Origin: Batillaria attramentaria
Taxonomy: Eukaryota > Mollusca > Gastropoda > Batillariidae
Assembly: GCA_018292915.2 (NCBI GenBank)
Contig: JACVVK020000290.1
Coordinates: forward strand, 260,001 to 324,000
Direction: 5' to 3'
DNA length: 64,000 nucleotides
The notes below the pieces were generated by a model. That model made no database searches. It was not told the DNA's origin and worked only from the letters and a program-made list of their open reading frames with translations. The position numbers and the translations under genes were made by a program. This document shows, in pieces, positions 15,691 to 29,587 of this stretch (positions within the stretch are counted from its first letter, which is position 1; every line of letters begins with the position of its first letter).

Positions 15691-18600
15691 CCGCAGCAGT
15701 ACCTGGTTACGGATTCGGCAACACCATGAGTAAAGCCGGCTCTTAACTGGGCACTGTGGAGCGCCATAGTGCTGTCCACAGTTGTGACACAGTTCTGATT
15801 TTGGAGGTTTCCGCAGCTGTGGCGTCATCACAGCAACCGGGGTTTCAAATACCCACAACTGTGACTGTGGTTTCCACAACAGATTCTGATTGGCTGTACT
15901 ACGTCACTCGGCGCGCAAACCGGCATGGCGGACAGTGCATCTTCAATCGGTATATCACCGAGCACAGCTGTGTTCAGTTTTGTAGTTAGTAGACACACCG
16001 AGCGCAACGACTGTGATGTGCACATGTGTGTTTCGCGCGCTGTGCCCAGTTAAGAGCAGGCTTAAAGAGTCAATGATTTCACCCGGAGTGAAGATACGGT
16101 GAATCCAATCTTCATTGTCACACACAATCACACCACGGGTACCCAGATTGTACAGCCGTCTTGCAGCCTGTGTTGATAACTGAGGCGACAATAGCAGAGT
16201 GCAAGTCTGAAACACGGCAAGGATTGATCAGTGACCTAGTCAGTTAGGAGTTTCTGAGCCACGAGCTCGGGGGGAATTTCTTTTACTTGAAAGTGTCCCT
16301 TCAAAAACAAACGAAGATTCCTTTGAAAAGAATTGCACAAAGTTGTAGAAAGAAGTGCCCATATATGTGTGAGTTCGTCGGAACGCTCAGTGCTCTGTGT
16401 TCAAGTTACAGTGTCACACACTTGAGCAGGGTTGGCCGTTTCAATACAAAAAAAAAACCAACAAAAACAACAACAAAAAAACAACGCACACATGTGTACA
16501 CGTGTAGACAAGTGGAGAAACAATCGCTTTGTGGTTGACATTACAAAGAAGGTCTGCTGGGTCCAGTCTTCTTCTCCATCAAACGCTATACGGTGACGCC
16601 TGTAGCTCTGATGAATATTATTGTCGTCTGCAGGGGTGCCAGGTCTCCCTACAGTTTTCTCTCGGTGTAGTGTCCTCCGGCCAAGCTACTCGCCTGACTA
16701 CATCATGGAGCGTGCAGGCTTGGAGTAGGTGTTGACTGGTCATGGGGGCAGTATCGCAGGGGCATCTGTCTGTCTGGCTGGTTCCAATGATATGGAAAAT
16801 GCTTTTGAAACAAGGACATTCCGAACCACAGACCATTCATTCTCACAGACGTTTCACGAGTCATCTTCGTTGCACAGCCAATGCCTTGGTTTCTGACAAG
16901 GGTTGGTTATGAACGTGTCATAGTTCAGGTATGTGTCAGAGCGTATGTGTCGCAGTTTCAGTTACGTGTCGCATTTTCAGCTGTCCTGTTTTACACATGC
17001 AGAGACCACAATGCGAACACAATTTTGTAAGACACTGATAAGATGCATTCCTGAGAACTCCTCCCCCCCCCCTTCCACTGCCACCTCCACCCTCTCCTCT
17101 GTCCTCTTACTGGCCTGAGAGCTATAAACAAAGAAAAGATCTTTCAAACATGTACGTCCTGACCGCCGCACCTTTTGATTTGTTCAAAGGATTGTTTAAC
17201 AAAACTGAACTAAATTTGCTTTAATGTTGCTAGTAAACTTGCCCCTTTTTTTCTCGTAGAAAACGCCCAAAAGCTAAGCAAACTGTCACAGCTGCATTGT
17301 CATAAACTATGAACGCAGACATATTTTCATGGTGTCATTTACGTCGTTTTGTCCATGTTAAATTATGCATGTGAATTTTTTTTATTTTTTTTGGCTCCTG
17401 TTTATAGGCGTATGCGCGTAACCTCAGACTGCGAAGCTTGCCCGTGCACAAGTAGTCTTCTCGCCTAATTACATGTCTTTCCGTGTACATGTCACTTCTC
17501 TTTTTGTTTCCAAAATTGTTGTTTTTGATTTTTTTTTTTTCCTTTTTCATCCTCCCTTCCTTTTTGTATGCTGTACACGTACGTTATGTATGCATCAGGT
17601 GTTTTTTGTCTGTTTACCTCTGTAATGACGCGCTTGTTTTGTAGATAATTTGTGAGTTTCCTGCACATCAGGTTTGTGCTACGTTTATGAACCACGTGAT
17701 CATGTACGAGTTAGAGACTTGTTCTTGCTGATAAAAGGTTGTCTCACAATATTATCACTGCCTCTATTCACTGTTTTTGTTGTCACCGTGTAGCGTCTGC
17801 AACTTTGCATAAAAAACCTAGCAGATTGCGTAGAACTGCGGGAGAAGAAACACACATATTTTCGTTTACCATTACAGTTCGCTGGAAGCCAGATGTGCAC
17901 CCCAGCTCGTTTGATTCCGGGGCACTTCTAGCCTCAAGCTTTATTGACCCGGGGCACTTCACGCTGGGGAGTTCACTCCGCGTGTAACACCGTTCAACCC
18001 TCTAGCAGTTGCGTATATAAACCGTTCCGCTGAATAAAGATGTTTGCAAACACCACAACGAATTCCACGACAAATCAAGATCTTGACATCTATGGGACTC
18101 CACTCAGGTCAATCAAAAGGGACGAGCCTTCAGAATTCAGCCAATCGCGACCCGCGGCATAATCAGCACAACACATAACATGGTCTGGCAAACTTTCTTG
18201 CCAGACACTACAACGAGGGAAGCACATGTAGTTTGATATGACTGGAACTTGGAAAGAAAGCAGTAGTCCATTGACGTCATTTGAGGAAAAAGACCACGTC
18301 AGTGTCTTTCATCTTTTCCCATAATAATTATAATAATGTCATGGACGATACACGGCAGAGTAAAGGGGCGGGGCTTTGGCCTCTGGTCTTGCCGAGTGGA
18401 GACGTCTATTGTGTGTCAGTGAGATTAGTCTGTTTTACCTGTTCACGAAAATATTCGTGCGTATGTTTGGCCAAGTAGACTACGCAGCCACATCGCCTAG
18501 CGGAGCCTAGGCAGTGTTTGATCGCTAACTTGGCATCGCAAACTGGCATGTGGAAGAATCTCTCAGCGGAAAAGAAACAGCTTGCTTTTTAGGGCGCGAA

Positions 18601-19465
18601 AATGCTAGCTTGCACCCATTCGCTCGGGTGAGGTGGGTAGGGGAGTGGCGTGGAGGTGGGTGGGTAAGGGGGGATCTCTGATGGTGGAAACTAACAAGAA
18701 AGAACGTGTTTATTGGGCTGGTCCACGCACCTCGTGGCTGTTTTATTATACCCGTCCTTTGATGTTGCTGACCATATTTCAATCGACGACTGTTTCTGAG
18801 ATCTTTGATTCAATTACTGATTGGCACGAAATAAAAAGTCTGGCTGATCATTCATGAAATGCAGTATCAAAAATCCCCTCCTCGTGAAGGGAGGTCACTC
18901 TGACTTCGAAGCTCTTTTGGCCTTGAAACAAAACTGCCTCCAAGAAATCCAAATCAAAGACCTTTGTCCAAATGTTTTATGGCAGAGTCTTTGAATGTAC
19001 GTCGTCAACTCTTCAAAGCTAGACACAAAACATTTTTGAAGTACTGCAGCAGACGACGACATGCTCCCTTAGCTGCTGTGGTTTACATGAACAGGCATGT
19101 CAACAGCAGCCCGGCGCAGACGCCGGACAGATTGCCGTCAGATAATTGGACTAATGACAGGTTATCTAAGCTTGGACTGTGTTGGTGATTTTGTTTATTT
19201 TAAAGCGTTGTTGTGGTTCTTGTTGTATTGTCTGTCTTAAGTTCTGAAGGGTATTATGTGGGGACACTGAAGACTGTGGGCTGGTCTTTTAACAAAATGA
19301 AAGACAACACGCACGACCAAGTCAAACTTTGAAGGACTGGGATCACACACAAACATTCCTAACAACAGTAACAGAAGGTGCTGTTTTAAGGAAATATTTA
19401 TGTCTTGTCCTCTTTCGATGACACCACGTTAAAAAGTGACGCTGTAGTACGGTTGCAGAAGTTAG
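15691..19465. other. Intergenic region between ARRDC and F-box genes
   Basis: Holds the LINE remnant (16618-16836). 'ccggggcacttc' occurs twice within 17918-17960 and also at 5957, hinting at another dispersed repeat. A 74-codon plus-strand frame at 18964-19188 has no recognisable motif. No gene is supported. Confidence 0.5.
16618..16836 (-). pseudogene. LINE reverse-transcriptase C-terminal remnant
   Basis: The minus strand reads CPCDTAPMTSQHLLQACTLH then DVVRRVAWPEDTTPREN. This resembles the Cys/His motif (CxCG...T..H.LQ.CP.....R...WP) found after the reverse transcriptase domain of many invertebrate non-LTR elements. Only about 70 codons survive and there is no continuing RT domain. A 5'-truncated, decayed insertion. 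Confidence 0.5.
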
Positions 19466-20129
19466 ATGGAGGCAGGTGTGAGCGACCCAACCAGTATGAG
19501 CAGACAGCCATGTCTAGAGGACCTCCCCCAGGAGGTCCTGCTCTCCATCATGCAGCATCTCCCCACAGAGACTCTGGTTGCCTTGGCAGCAGCCCACGAC
19601 ACCCTCAGCAACATTATAACTGACGTCAAGTTCATGGACTGTCAGACTCGCAAAGTGTTGGGCTTTCCGCTGTCCCGGTTAGACATCACCTACGACATCA
19701 TACCCCCGCCTGTGGCGCCCATACAGGAACTGTGGTACCTCTCCTATCTGTCCCGAGCTGAACCGAACCTGGTGGGGGTCGTCAGACCAGGTATTGTGTT
19801 CTTCGACCTGCTGTGCTTCAAGCATTTGCTAGATACCTGGTTACTACAGGCAACTGGAATGAAATACGGGACTTTCGTGAGGCTTTCGGTCAACAGTGAA
19901 AGCCCGCCGCCTTGCTCCATCGTGAAGTTGAAACACCTGCCGATTCAGGCCAGTATCCGGCGAATTCTGGCAACAGTGTTCTTGTGCAGCCCTGAGGTAT
20001 TGCTGAAAACAGTGAATAATTTCGAGGTTTTGAACCTGAACTACTTCGCGCCCACGGATCTGGACGAAGCTTGGCACAGGGCAGTCCCTGCAGAGTGGAA
20101 GTCTGGCTTTGTACCACAAAGCAGCGTGG

Positions 20130-20187
<58 letters not shown>

Positions 20188-20266
20188 TGTTGTTGTTGTT
20201 GTTGTTGTTTGTGTGTGTGTGTTGTTGGTGGTGGTGGTGGTAATTTAGTGAGGTGGTGGTGGTGGT

Positions 20267-20320
<54 letters not shown>

Positions 20321-22032
20321 TTTGTTGTTGTGTGTGCCGGTGTTGTTGTTGTTGTTACCGGAGTATTTCTGAATGCTTGGTTTTGTGACAGGATTGTTTT
20401 TCCCTCTCTTTTTCTGGTGGCATTCAAAGATATGATGCCGTTTCCGAGCTAATCATATTGAGTAAGAAATGGTCACAGGTCAGTGTCGTTTCATCATAAT
20501 GTGATACACTTCGTGTCCGCTGCTCCCAGGTCGTGTCGAAAGAGCGAGGCATGACCTTGGCATCATTCCTCCTCGTTCTCGAGCCCACGTACTGTATCGG
20601 ATGGGCGGGCATCATCGACTACTCCACCTTCCGCTGCAGAGACACGTGGACGGTGTGCCAGTTCTTGTGCAACACTCCGCTTGATGATATCAGGAGCACT
20701 GTGCACGATTTCTTCAGTCGGTTCCTAGACTTCCTCAGCCCGGATTACATCGCCTTCGACAGCACCGGGCCCTTCCTCTATAAAGGCCTGTGCAAGCTGA
20801 TGCAGGAGCGGCAACACCTGATGTCACACCTGCAGGACTTGTTGGAGAGGACAGCTCGCTACGTCACGAGGAAGGTCAGAAAAAGGCTGCGACTTGAGGA
20901 CGACGTGACCTTGGCCAATTACCTGGACTCCATCTGGCTGTCACCGGCTCGCGCTGACTCCGAGGAAGAGCAGCGTATGGCATCGCTTGTGGCAGAGCCA
21001 CCCAGTCACAGCGCACAGCGAGAGCCGTCCAAGACTCTGGAGGTATCCGTAGAGCGCTACGCACACCGCGGCCTCAACGTCCTGGCTTGGAGAGAAGTTC
21101 TCAGGTGCGTGATTTTGGATTTTGTGGTGCGAGTGACAGTCAGTGGATTGTCAGACATACTCCTACGCGACTGGCACACCTTTGACGGTTTATGACTGAG
21201 TACACGTAGGTGTTTGAAGTAACACGATGCCCCAGTAACCCCCCCCCCCCCCCTCAACAGATTATTAGCACCCTCGGTATCATCCGATTCCTGTACAAAA
21301 GAAAGAAAGCAACAACGAGAACACACACACACACACACGCACACACTGACACGCCGGGCACCCGCCACAAAAGGATAGTTGCCGGTTACTACTTTATTGT
21401 CCTTTTCGGGAAATTCAGGCGGCAGCGCCATCCAATACCTATCCTATTTTTGTTTTCAATTTTTCTCAGTGAAGGAAGAAAACCGGATAACTCGGAGAGA
21501 AACCCCCGATGAGCAGCCCGGTAGCCAGGAAAATAAAAACGGTACATGTATTACAAGCTCGACCTGGTCTCGAACCCACGCTTCATCGCCGTGACAGCGG
21601 TGACGGCCGTTCTGTAGCGCAGCGGCTAAGCCCGGCGCGCTACACTGTAGGCCACTGCTCACTTGCTGCAGTTCAAATTTTGGTCATTGCAGGTTTTACT
21701 CGGACCCAGTGTGTCACCGCGCTCTCTGCGTGTCGTGTCGTGGCCGGCACAACGAGGTGTCGGATAAATCCAGCTGCCTCCAGCGAGTGCACCGGAACCA
21801 CCTGCCTCTCAAGATATGGCCGCCTCATCTGCTGCGTTTTGCTGTATCCGTGCTGCCAGCCCTGGAGAAGGTTGTGCGTCTGGACATAGAGTTGTGGATC
21901 CGCGACATCCATCGGCGGCCGCCGGCCCCCAAGGTGGTCGTGTTCTTACGTGAGGTGCTGGCCGCCGTCAACTTGGACTTCAGGCCGGAGCCCGGGGAGA
22001 CGGGACCTCTGCTGGGGATGGTTCATATGTAG
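19466..22032 (+). CDS. F-box protein (uncharacterised)
   Basis: A likely substrate receptor of an SCF (Skp1-Cullin-F-box) ubiquitin ligase. Three exons, 19466-20131, 20530-21104 and 21693-22032 (stop TAG), are in phase and give 526 aa. The ATG follows an in-frame TAG directly, fixing the start. Residues about 17-52 form a canonical F-box (LEDLPQEVLLSIMQHLP, then TLVALAAAHDTLSNII). The remaining roughly 470 residues contain no LRR, WD40 or kelch repeats that I recognise. They include LVVLEP-like hydrophobic segments and a helical stretch (LMQERQHLMSHLQDLLERT). The substrate domain is therefore of unknown type (FBXO class). Intron 1 begins inside a GT dinucleotide array: the donor is the first GT of the array. 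Exon 3 rests on a good acceptor and the phase match. AATAAA lies at 22680. The F-box is certain; the family assignment beyond that is open. Confidence 0.85.
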
Positions 22033-22679
22033 AGCTTTAGCTGTTTGTGTCTACCGTCATTTGAAGCAAAAAGGATCGAGTCCTACGGATTTGATAAGCG
22101 GTTATAAGTCCTTATTTCATTTTCAGCTTTACTAGCCCTTAGTTGTGTGTGCCAGTGTGTGTGTGTGCACGTGTGTGTGTGTGTGGGGGGGGGGGGGGGG
22201 TCCTGCTGTGTTGTGAAAAGTCTGTGTTTTTGACTTTGTCTCTCTTCGGTGTAACTTGTGTCCCGTACACACACAAAAGAGAAAAATATTTGGAGGCTGA
22301 AGAAAGAGATCAGTTGGACATTCATTTGCACGTGGCAAGATATAGTAATTAATATCAATTTAAGAAGTGATGGTAATGAGCTGACATGACAAAAATGATG
22401 TTAGAATCCTGTGTGTTTGGAACAGTCTTAAACACGCACTGTAAACTGCATACCAAGCGTGAACTACGAGCGCCATGAACTCCTGAGCAAGATGAATCCA
22501 GGACTTTATTCCTGTACTAGATCCATGCATGACCTACTGCCTTGTTCTACTGTGTACATGAGCGCCCCACAAAGAGTGGTCCATGGTCATGTCCGTGCAA
22601 CGGTAAAGGACCGTTACATGAACCGTTAAGAAATACTATGTTGTGAGATAGTAGTCTTTACATACAGATTCTGTGTCAC

Positions 22680-22685
22680 AATAAA
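22680..22685 (+). terminator. Poly(A) signal AATAAA, F-box gene
   Basis: First clear AATAAA downstream of the F-box stop. It lies 105 bp before the opposing poly(A) signals of the metaxin gene, so the two transcripts converge. Confidence 0.5.
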
Positions 22686-22789
22686 TGACTAACAGATAGG
22701 CCATTTCATATGGAGATAACATCTACACACATACAAAAGACATACTAACTTACATCAAACAAGACAGATGCAAGCAACAACTGTCACTT

Positions 22790-22799
22790 TTTATTTATT
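22790..22799 (-). terminator. Overlapping poly(A) signals, metaxin-1 gene
   Basis: TTTATTTATT on the plus strand reads as two overlapping AATAAA signals on the minus strand, about 1.9 kb downstream of the metaxin stop. This would make the 3'UTR about 1.9 kb. Confidence 0.4.
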
Positions 22800-24169
22800 T
22801 CAATCTTTTGAAAAAAAAAAAAACCCCAAAAACTTCAAACATGTTTTAGATACTATTTACAAATTTTACCATGTTGCTAGTAAATGCACTCCGTAAAACT
22901 GTTTAAACATCAAAGAACACAATGAGATTTTTTTTTTATGTACATGTATTTTTACAGATATAAACTTCCAAAGAAAACACAGAAGTCTGAATGCATTACT
23001 TTTAAACAAATAAAACTTTAAAATGTAGTTTGGCAATTTATGCCACCAGGTTAATTTTACTCAGACCTAGGCAACATAAATGCAACAACTGGAAGAAAAC
23101 TTGCATGCTGGCACACACCCTGAAACCACCACAGTACACACTAAACACAAAAAAAATGTACACAGCATCCACTCCTTCAATATTATATTAATATACAGTG
23201 CATTGTTGTGGTCTAATTAGGATACGACAAAGTACTGAAAAATAAGTACAATTTTCTCCTAACTCACCGACAAAATTCAAATAGATTCAACAATATCAAC
23301 ACAGACACTCATCCAGACACTGACGTACTGACTGAACACAGCAAGTAATGGTCATGGTTTGCAGTTTTGATTTGATTCATGTACCTTCCTTTCGAGGTTG
23401 GTAAATTCAGAAAAAAACCCAAAATTATTTTGATCTAAATTCTGGCTGTAAAAAGTTCCCTAATGCTAAGACAAATCATACGGGCAAATTCCCTGTTAAG
23501 TACCCTTTATCTGCATTTCATATTGCCAAATCTCAGTCTAAAAGAAAAGAAAGTGCAGGAGAATTTTCAGTTTTCTGACATTGCCGATAACACAGTAGTG
23601 GCTGTAACATGCATACACCAAAGGGAAATTTCAGTTGATGCAATGCTGACATGAAGGCCTACTAGTGGAACTTTAGCACTAACTTCACATTTACACTATT
23701 GCATACATACAGTTTCCTCCCACCAAGCTGTCCCAGCATAACTGAACACACAGGACAATAAATGCTGGCAAAAGGAAGGCTGGTAATGTCACAGCCCCGG
23801 TATGAGGTAAGCAATGCCACAGACAGGCAATTTCCCTCTACTTCCATTTCATGACAAACGAAAATACAGAGGTAGCGACCGGCAGTTATTTTCACTAGAC
23901 AGGTTTGAGAACATGAACCCAAACACACTGTGCAGTAAAAAAAAAACAACAATCTTAAAAACATAAACCGCAATGTGACACACACAAAAAAGAACTGTGT
24001 GCCTCTCATTAACACATGAAACTTGCCTGTGGCGCTACCAACAAAATACACTTCTTTTTGTTCCCTTCTTTTCGTCACTGTACGTGTAGTCCATTCACAA
24101 AGTCAAACACACACAAAACCTCACTGCATGCTGCATACAATGCTTTAATTCCCAAACCCTACTTCAGCT

Positions 24170-24465
24170 CAGCACTGTCCACCACAATAATTACATGGAA
24201 GAAAGCACCAGTACATATACTACTATCAAACCTGGTGGCACACAAAACATCGGTCTGGCAAGATCACAGGTATTAAGTGTAGCCTCTTATCAAGCTGTTT
24301 ACCATAAGCAGCAGCACACCACTGCCCACCACAATCATTACATGGAGGAAAACACCAGAACACTGTTTCAGTACATGTACTACTGTCAGACCTGGTGACA
24401 CACAAAACATCAGTCTGGCAAGATCACAGGTGTTAAGTGTAGCTACTTCAAGCAGCACAGCAGAG
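24170..24465. repeat. Two-copy tandem duplication in the metaxin-1 3'UTR
   Basis: Two copies of about 150-160 bp. Each contains 'attacatgga', 'cacacaaaacatc', 'tctggcaagatcacagg' and 'ttaagtgtag' in the same order (about 24190-24290 and 24340-24445). It lies within the presumed 3'UTR of the minus-strand gene. Confidence 0.75.
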
Positions 24466-24701
24466 GTGCATGCACGTAAAATAAAATCTTCCATTCAGTT
24501 TCAGTCCCTTTATCATGTCTGTTGATGATAACGAAATCTCTCTCCACATTTTTTTTTAATGCAGCACTATTTTCCATACTGAGATGCTTAAATTACAATA
24601 TCCTACTTCCCCTCTCCTCACAAGACAGCCCTTTTGTAGTCCACACCCAGGATAATTGTCCCTCCTCCCTTTGTCTCTCTCTCTCAACACAAGTCTACCT
24701 T

Positions 24702-27700
24702 CTATTCTCCGCTTTCTGTGTTTTGTTCCTCAAACATAGGATCAAAACCAGAGGCGCTGAAATCTGGTGGGTTAGGTTTGGACCCTGACTCCGACGAGTT
24801 GTTCTTGTCAGCTGACTGCTGCGGACCTGACGGCGCGTAGTCCAGCATTTGGAAGTTGATCAGGCCACTCATGAAGGCATACCCGACCATGGCTGTGACG
24901 GCAAAGACAGCTGCCAGGATCATATTGCGCCGCTTGTTGGGGAATTCAGTATCATCCATGGGGACGCCTGCCCTCCTCGCAGCCTCTTCCCTCCTTCGTT
25001 TTTCTTCCAGCTCTGCAATGTGAGATACACGATCAGGACAGAGTCAAAATGTGCACAAAGTCACACTAAATTTGTTTACTGGGTTTGATTTTGTGTGCTG
25101 ATCCGCAAACAACAACAACGACAAGAAGGCAAATGATGGAGGGATATATCGTGGTCAAGAACATAAGACTCACCTACATCAGAAGCCAAAAAGGTAGCGC
25201 AGAACGGCACCAAGTCAAATTTACAGTCAATGTGCTAAGGTAAAAGGCAGCTACGCTGTTGCACAGTCACACTGTTTACAGGTGAGCCAAAAATGTGTAC
25301 CCTATGCACCAATACATAAGAATCAGCCACTTTGCAAAAACAATAAATAATTGATTCAACGGATAAATAAATAAGGTAGCGTATGGAAGGCACCTAACAA
25401 TGGCAACACACACCCGCTCTGTTAGGGGGAAAGAACTGCTGCAGGATCTTGTTGCACATGTTACACAGGTTGTCACACTGTCGAAGATGAGTCTGCAGCT
25501 GGTTGCTGGGTAAAGGGGCTTTCAAAATGGGCGCCAAGTAGCCGAAGACGAGCGCGTCCAGTGAAGAGGGCCTGTTTAAAAAAAAGAAAAGAAAAAAAGA
25601 CAGGAAAACAATGCTCAGTGAATAGCGTGACCAACGGAAAACCAAAACCAAAAACAAAACAACAGTCTAGTCCCTGTCACCGATACTGGTGTCAGATACG
25701 CTTCTCCTTTGGTTTCACATCAACGGTACTGACAACTGTACTGCTCCTGATAACATAGGAAGAAGAGGTCTGTATGGCAGTGTTTGGTAAGTACATTTAC
25801 TATCCCAAAGAGAAGAGCACGGATACTCACTGTCTACCGAACATGAAATCCTGATCACCCAGTTTGTAGGACAAAAGATTCAGGCACTCTTTGGCTTCCT
25901 TGTAGATCTGAAGGAAAACAATCAAATATAACGGTCAGTTCTGAACACTGGTCTGAGCATGAAGAGCAGGGAAAACTTGTATGCTGTGCAAACAAACACA
26001 TCTTAACGAATGGATGATATGATAAAAATTATTCAAATATTTTCTGCTTTAAAAGTGCTATGTACACCATGAAAAGCTAGAAATCCATACATGTGATGAT
26101 TTATGGCCAAGGGGCAGCAGCAGTGAAGAACTGAATGTGGTAAAAATAACAAGATTACTTCAACACCATGAATGCCCCCATGGTCTGGTCCACGAACTGG
26201 CCAGCAGTTTGCTGCCAATGGCCAAATCTTTGACCATAACACCTGCAGTCTGATTTCCACACAAGGGCCAGCTGTACTGAACTGTACTTGGCCTTACAAC
26301 CCTGATGCTGACGCATAGGAACCAGTCCTTTGGTTGAATATAGTTCATTTGGCCAGAGATACTGTTTTGAAGACTGAGTGAAGGGGAAAGATATGCCTCA
26401 TCAGCAAAACATTAGCTGCTGCCACATGGACCTTGGTCTCCGGTGAAGGGCAGTCTCTCTCGAATGGTCACCACTAAGAACTACGGTCATCACTACATGC
26501 ACTTCCCCTCTGACTTCAGTCCAACACCAGACTGGGGAATTGCTGAGGGAAAAAAGACTGAAACCTAGACCAGGGTGCAGAGGCAGCGTCCTGCTGGGGG
26601 ACCATGGGGGCAATGCCCCACTTAAGAAAACAATTTTTTTTACATTTTTAAAGGCATTTAGCAATACATGTACTGACATTCAAGCCTTCAAAAATGAAGT
26701 TAGACTGTCCCATATGGCATTTGTATAGACTACACATGACTGTGTGCAATCTTTTTCCCCTTCCTTTCCTTTGGCTGAAACTTAGATTTTTTGGTTGAAA
26801 GAAAAGTAAATTTGGCTGAAAACTGCCAAATGACTGAAAATTCCTCAGCCTGCAACACATACCTTTGTCTCAACATCACTGTCCGTTATGTTCTCTCCAC
26901 CTTTGGTGAGGAAGACTCGGAGGGAAGCTGCCTTCTGTTTGCGCCCAGGAACAAAGAAGTTGAGGGGGAAAGGAATCATCCGTGTGTACCAGGGACGAGT
27001 GAAATCTACGTATGTCCGCCCGTCAATCCACCACAAGTGAAGCTGTATGAAATAAACATAATGATAATCATAATAATAAATTAAAATAGTATTTGCAGGG
27101 CGCATTCCTTTAAATAAAACTCAATGAGCCAATCACTCACCGACACACACATTTTACAAACGATGGACAGACATACACCGGCGAAACTGACCAGTTGCAT
27201 AGGAAATGACAGAAAGGCTTTGCAAAAAAGGAACATTTTAAGATTGCTCTGAAAAACAGACAGTGTGGGCGCATTTCTGATTTGCAGGCAGAGAATTCCA
27301 AAAGGTTGGTGTGACAAAACTGAAGGAGCGCTGGGAAGTTTTCTTTCACAAAAATACTTATGAAATACTCACCAAAGCTGGTAAAAGCTTTTCTTCAAGC
27401 ATGGAGGAAAAGGCAACAACATCAGCACACTGCTTTGTGGACAGCTCAAAGTCAGATCCCCAGTTCTGAAACAAGACTGATTTACATGATTAAGGAGATC
27501 CAACAGTTATAGCATTTCTGGCATTTTCTACCACCTGCCAGCACTACTGGGTGTCTGCAATACTGTACATCCACTGTATGACACAAACTGAATGACAACT
27601 GATCCCAAGCACATATTCAGTTTTTCAGACAGTCTACCTTTACTAATGCAGACTGAGAAGTACTACTAATGTCATGTTCCATCAAATGTTGCATAAAAAG

Positions 27701-29281
27701 AAATCAAATAGCTTAATGTCAGAGCTAGTGTACCGGTGCATCCAAACAAAGACAAAAAAGGGGGGGGGGGGGGGGGGAAGCAGTCCATCCAACTAAAAGA
27801 CGTTATTACAACAAAGCACAAAATTAAATCACAGTCATAACTAGAGAGGCAAAAGCCTCCACGGCTCCCTTGTGACAGGGGTCAAGGTCATTCAAAAGAG
27901 TATGTTTGTAAAATTCTATCACTATCTATCATCAAGCCAAGTAAGGTGTCTCTGGTGTTCTTAGTTCCTGGCAATATTTCACTTTTTCCACAAAACTGAC
28001 TATATGGCCTTGACCTTGGGTCAAAGTCATTCAAATAAGATATCAATGTCTATCATTACACCAAGTTGGATGCCTCTAATATTTGTAGTTTCTCCAAAAA
28101 CAGTAGTATTGAAATTCACAACAGACAGCTTTTATGACCTTGACCTTGAGTCAAGGTCATTTAAAGTGGTATGGATATATTGGTCTTATCAATGTCTATT
28201 AGCATGCCAAGTTTGGCGCTTCTGCTGTTTGTTGTTTCTGAGAAAATGCCAATGTTACGGTTTCACAGAAATAGCTTGTACGGCCTTGACCTTTACACAA
28301 GGCTATTGAATACATGTATATCTGTAAAGTTCTTATCAATGTCTATCACCATGTAAAGTTTAAAACCTCTGGTTTATGTAGATTCCAAGAAAATGCCAAT
28401 GCAAAATTTTAAAACAGACAGCTTTAGTGACCTTGACCTTTAGTCAAGGTCATTCAATATGATATATTTTTAAAGGTCTTACGGCTGTCTATAGGCATGC
28501 CAAATTTGGTGCGTCTGCTTTTTGTAGATTCTGAGAAAATGCCCATGTTAAGGTTTACTGTGGAAATGCGAAAAATAGCTTGTATAGCCTTGACCTTGGC
28601 ACAAGGCCATTGAATACATGTACATCTGTAAAGTTCTTATCAATGTCTATCATCATGCAAAGTTTAAAACCTCCCGTTTTCGTAGATTCCAAGAAAATGC
28701 CAATGCAAAATTGTCAAACAGCTTTAGTGACCTTGACCTTGAGTCAAGGTCATTCAAAATGATATATTTTGAAAGGTCTTATGGTTGTCTATCAGCATGC
28801 CAAGTTTGGTGCCTGTGCTGTTTGTAGATTCTGAGAAAATGCCAATGTTAAGGTTTTCTATGGAAATGTGGAAAATAGCTTGTCTGGCCTTGACCTTCAC
28901 ACAAGGCCATTAAATACATGTATATCTGTAAAGTTCTTATCAATGTCTATCATCATGCAAAGTTGAAAACCTCTGGTATTTGTAGACTCCAAGAAAATGC
29001 CCATGTAAAATTTTCAAACAGACAGCTTTAGTGACCTTGACCTTGAGTCAAGGTCATTCAAAATGATCTATTTTGAAAGGTCTTATGGCTGTCTATCGGC
29101 ATGCCAAGTTTGGTGACTCTGCTGTTTGTAGATTCTTAGAAAATGCCAATGTTAAGGTTTACTGCGGACACACAGACAGACAGACAGACACACACACACA
29201 ACACACACACACAGACGACGGAGGGTTATAACATAGACTCCCATTGTTACACAAGGGAGCCAATAAAGAGTGCACATCACA

Positions 29282-29315
<34 letters not shown>

Positions 29316-29545
29316 CTATATCTCTGGCATGCTTCGATGAATGAAAAGATAACGGAGCTTTTAAAACTCCCGCATGCTCTTGAAAGTAGTCAAAGCACAC
29401 ACCTGTTTCCTCAAATAGGAAAAAATATTGTGGACTTTGGTTTCCGACACTTCATTGTGTCTTAGGTTGGGCAGTTCTCCTGTTGAATGACAAGAAATAT
29501 TGTTTTAATAAACTGTTACCGACCAAGTGTATCACCGTTTGCCTA

Positions 29546-29587
<42 letters not shown>

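Noticed and set aside
20071..20452. Several Cys/Val-rich frames
   Set aside because: GT and GGT arrays of F-box intron 1 translated.
27841..29262. CRISPR-like array of repeats and spacers
   Set aside because: Core repeats are ~145 bp and contiguous, in an intron of an animal gene.
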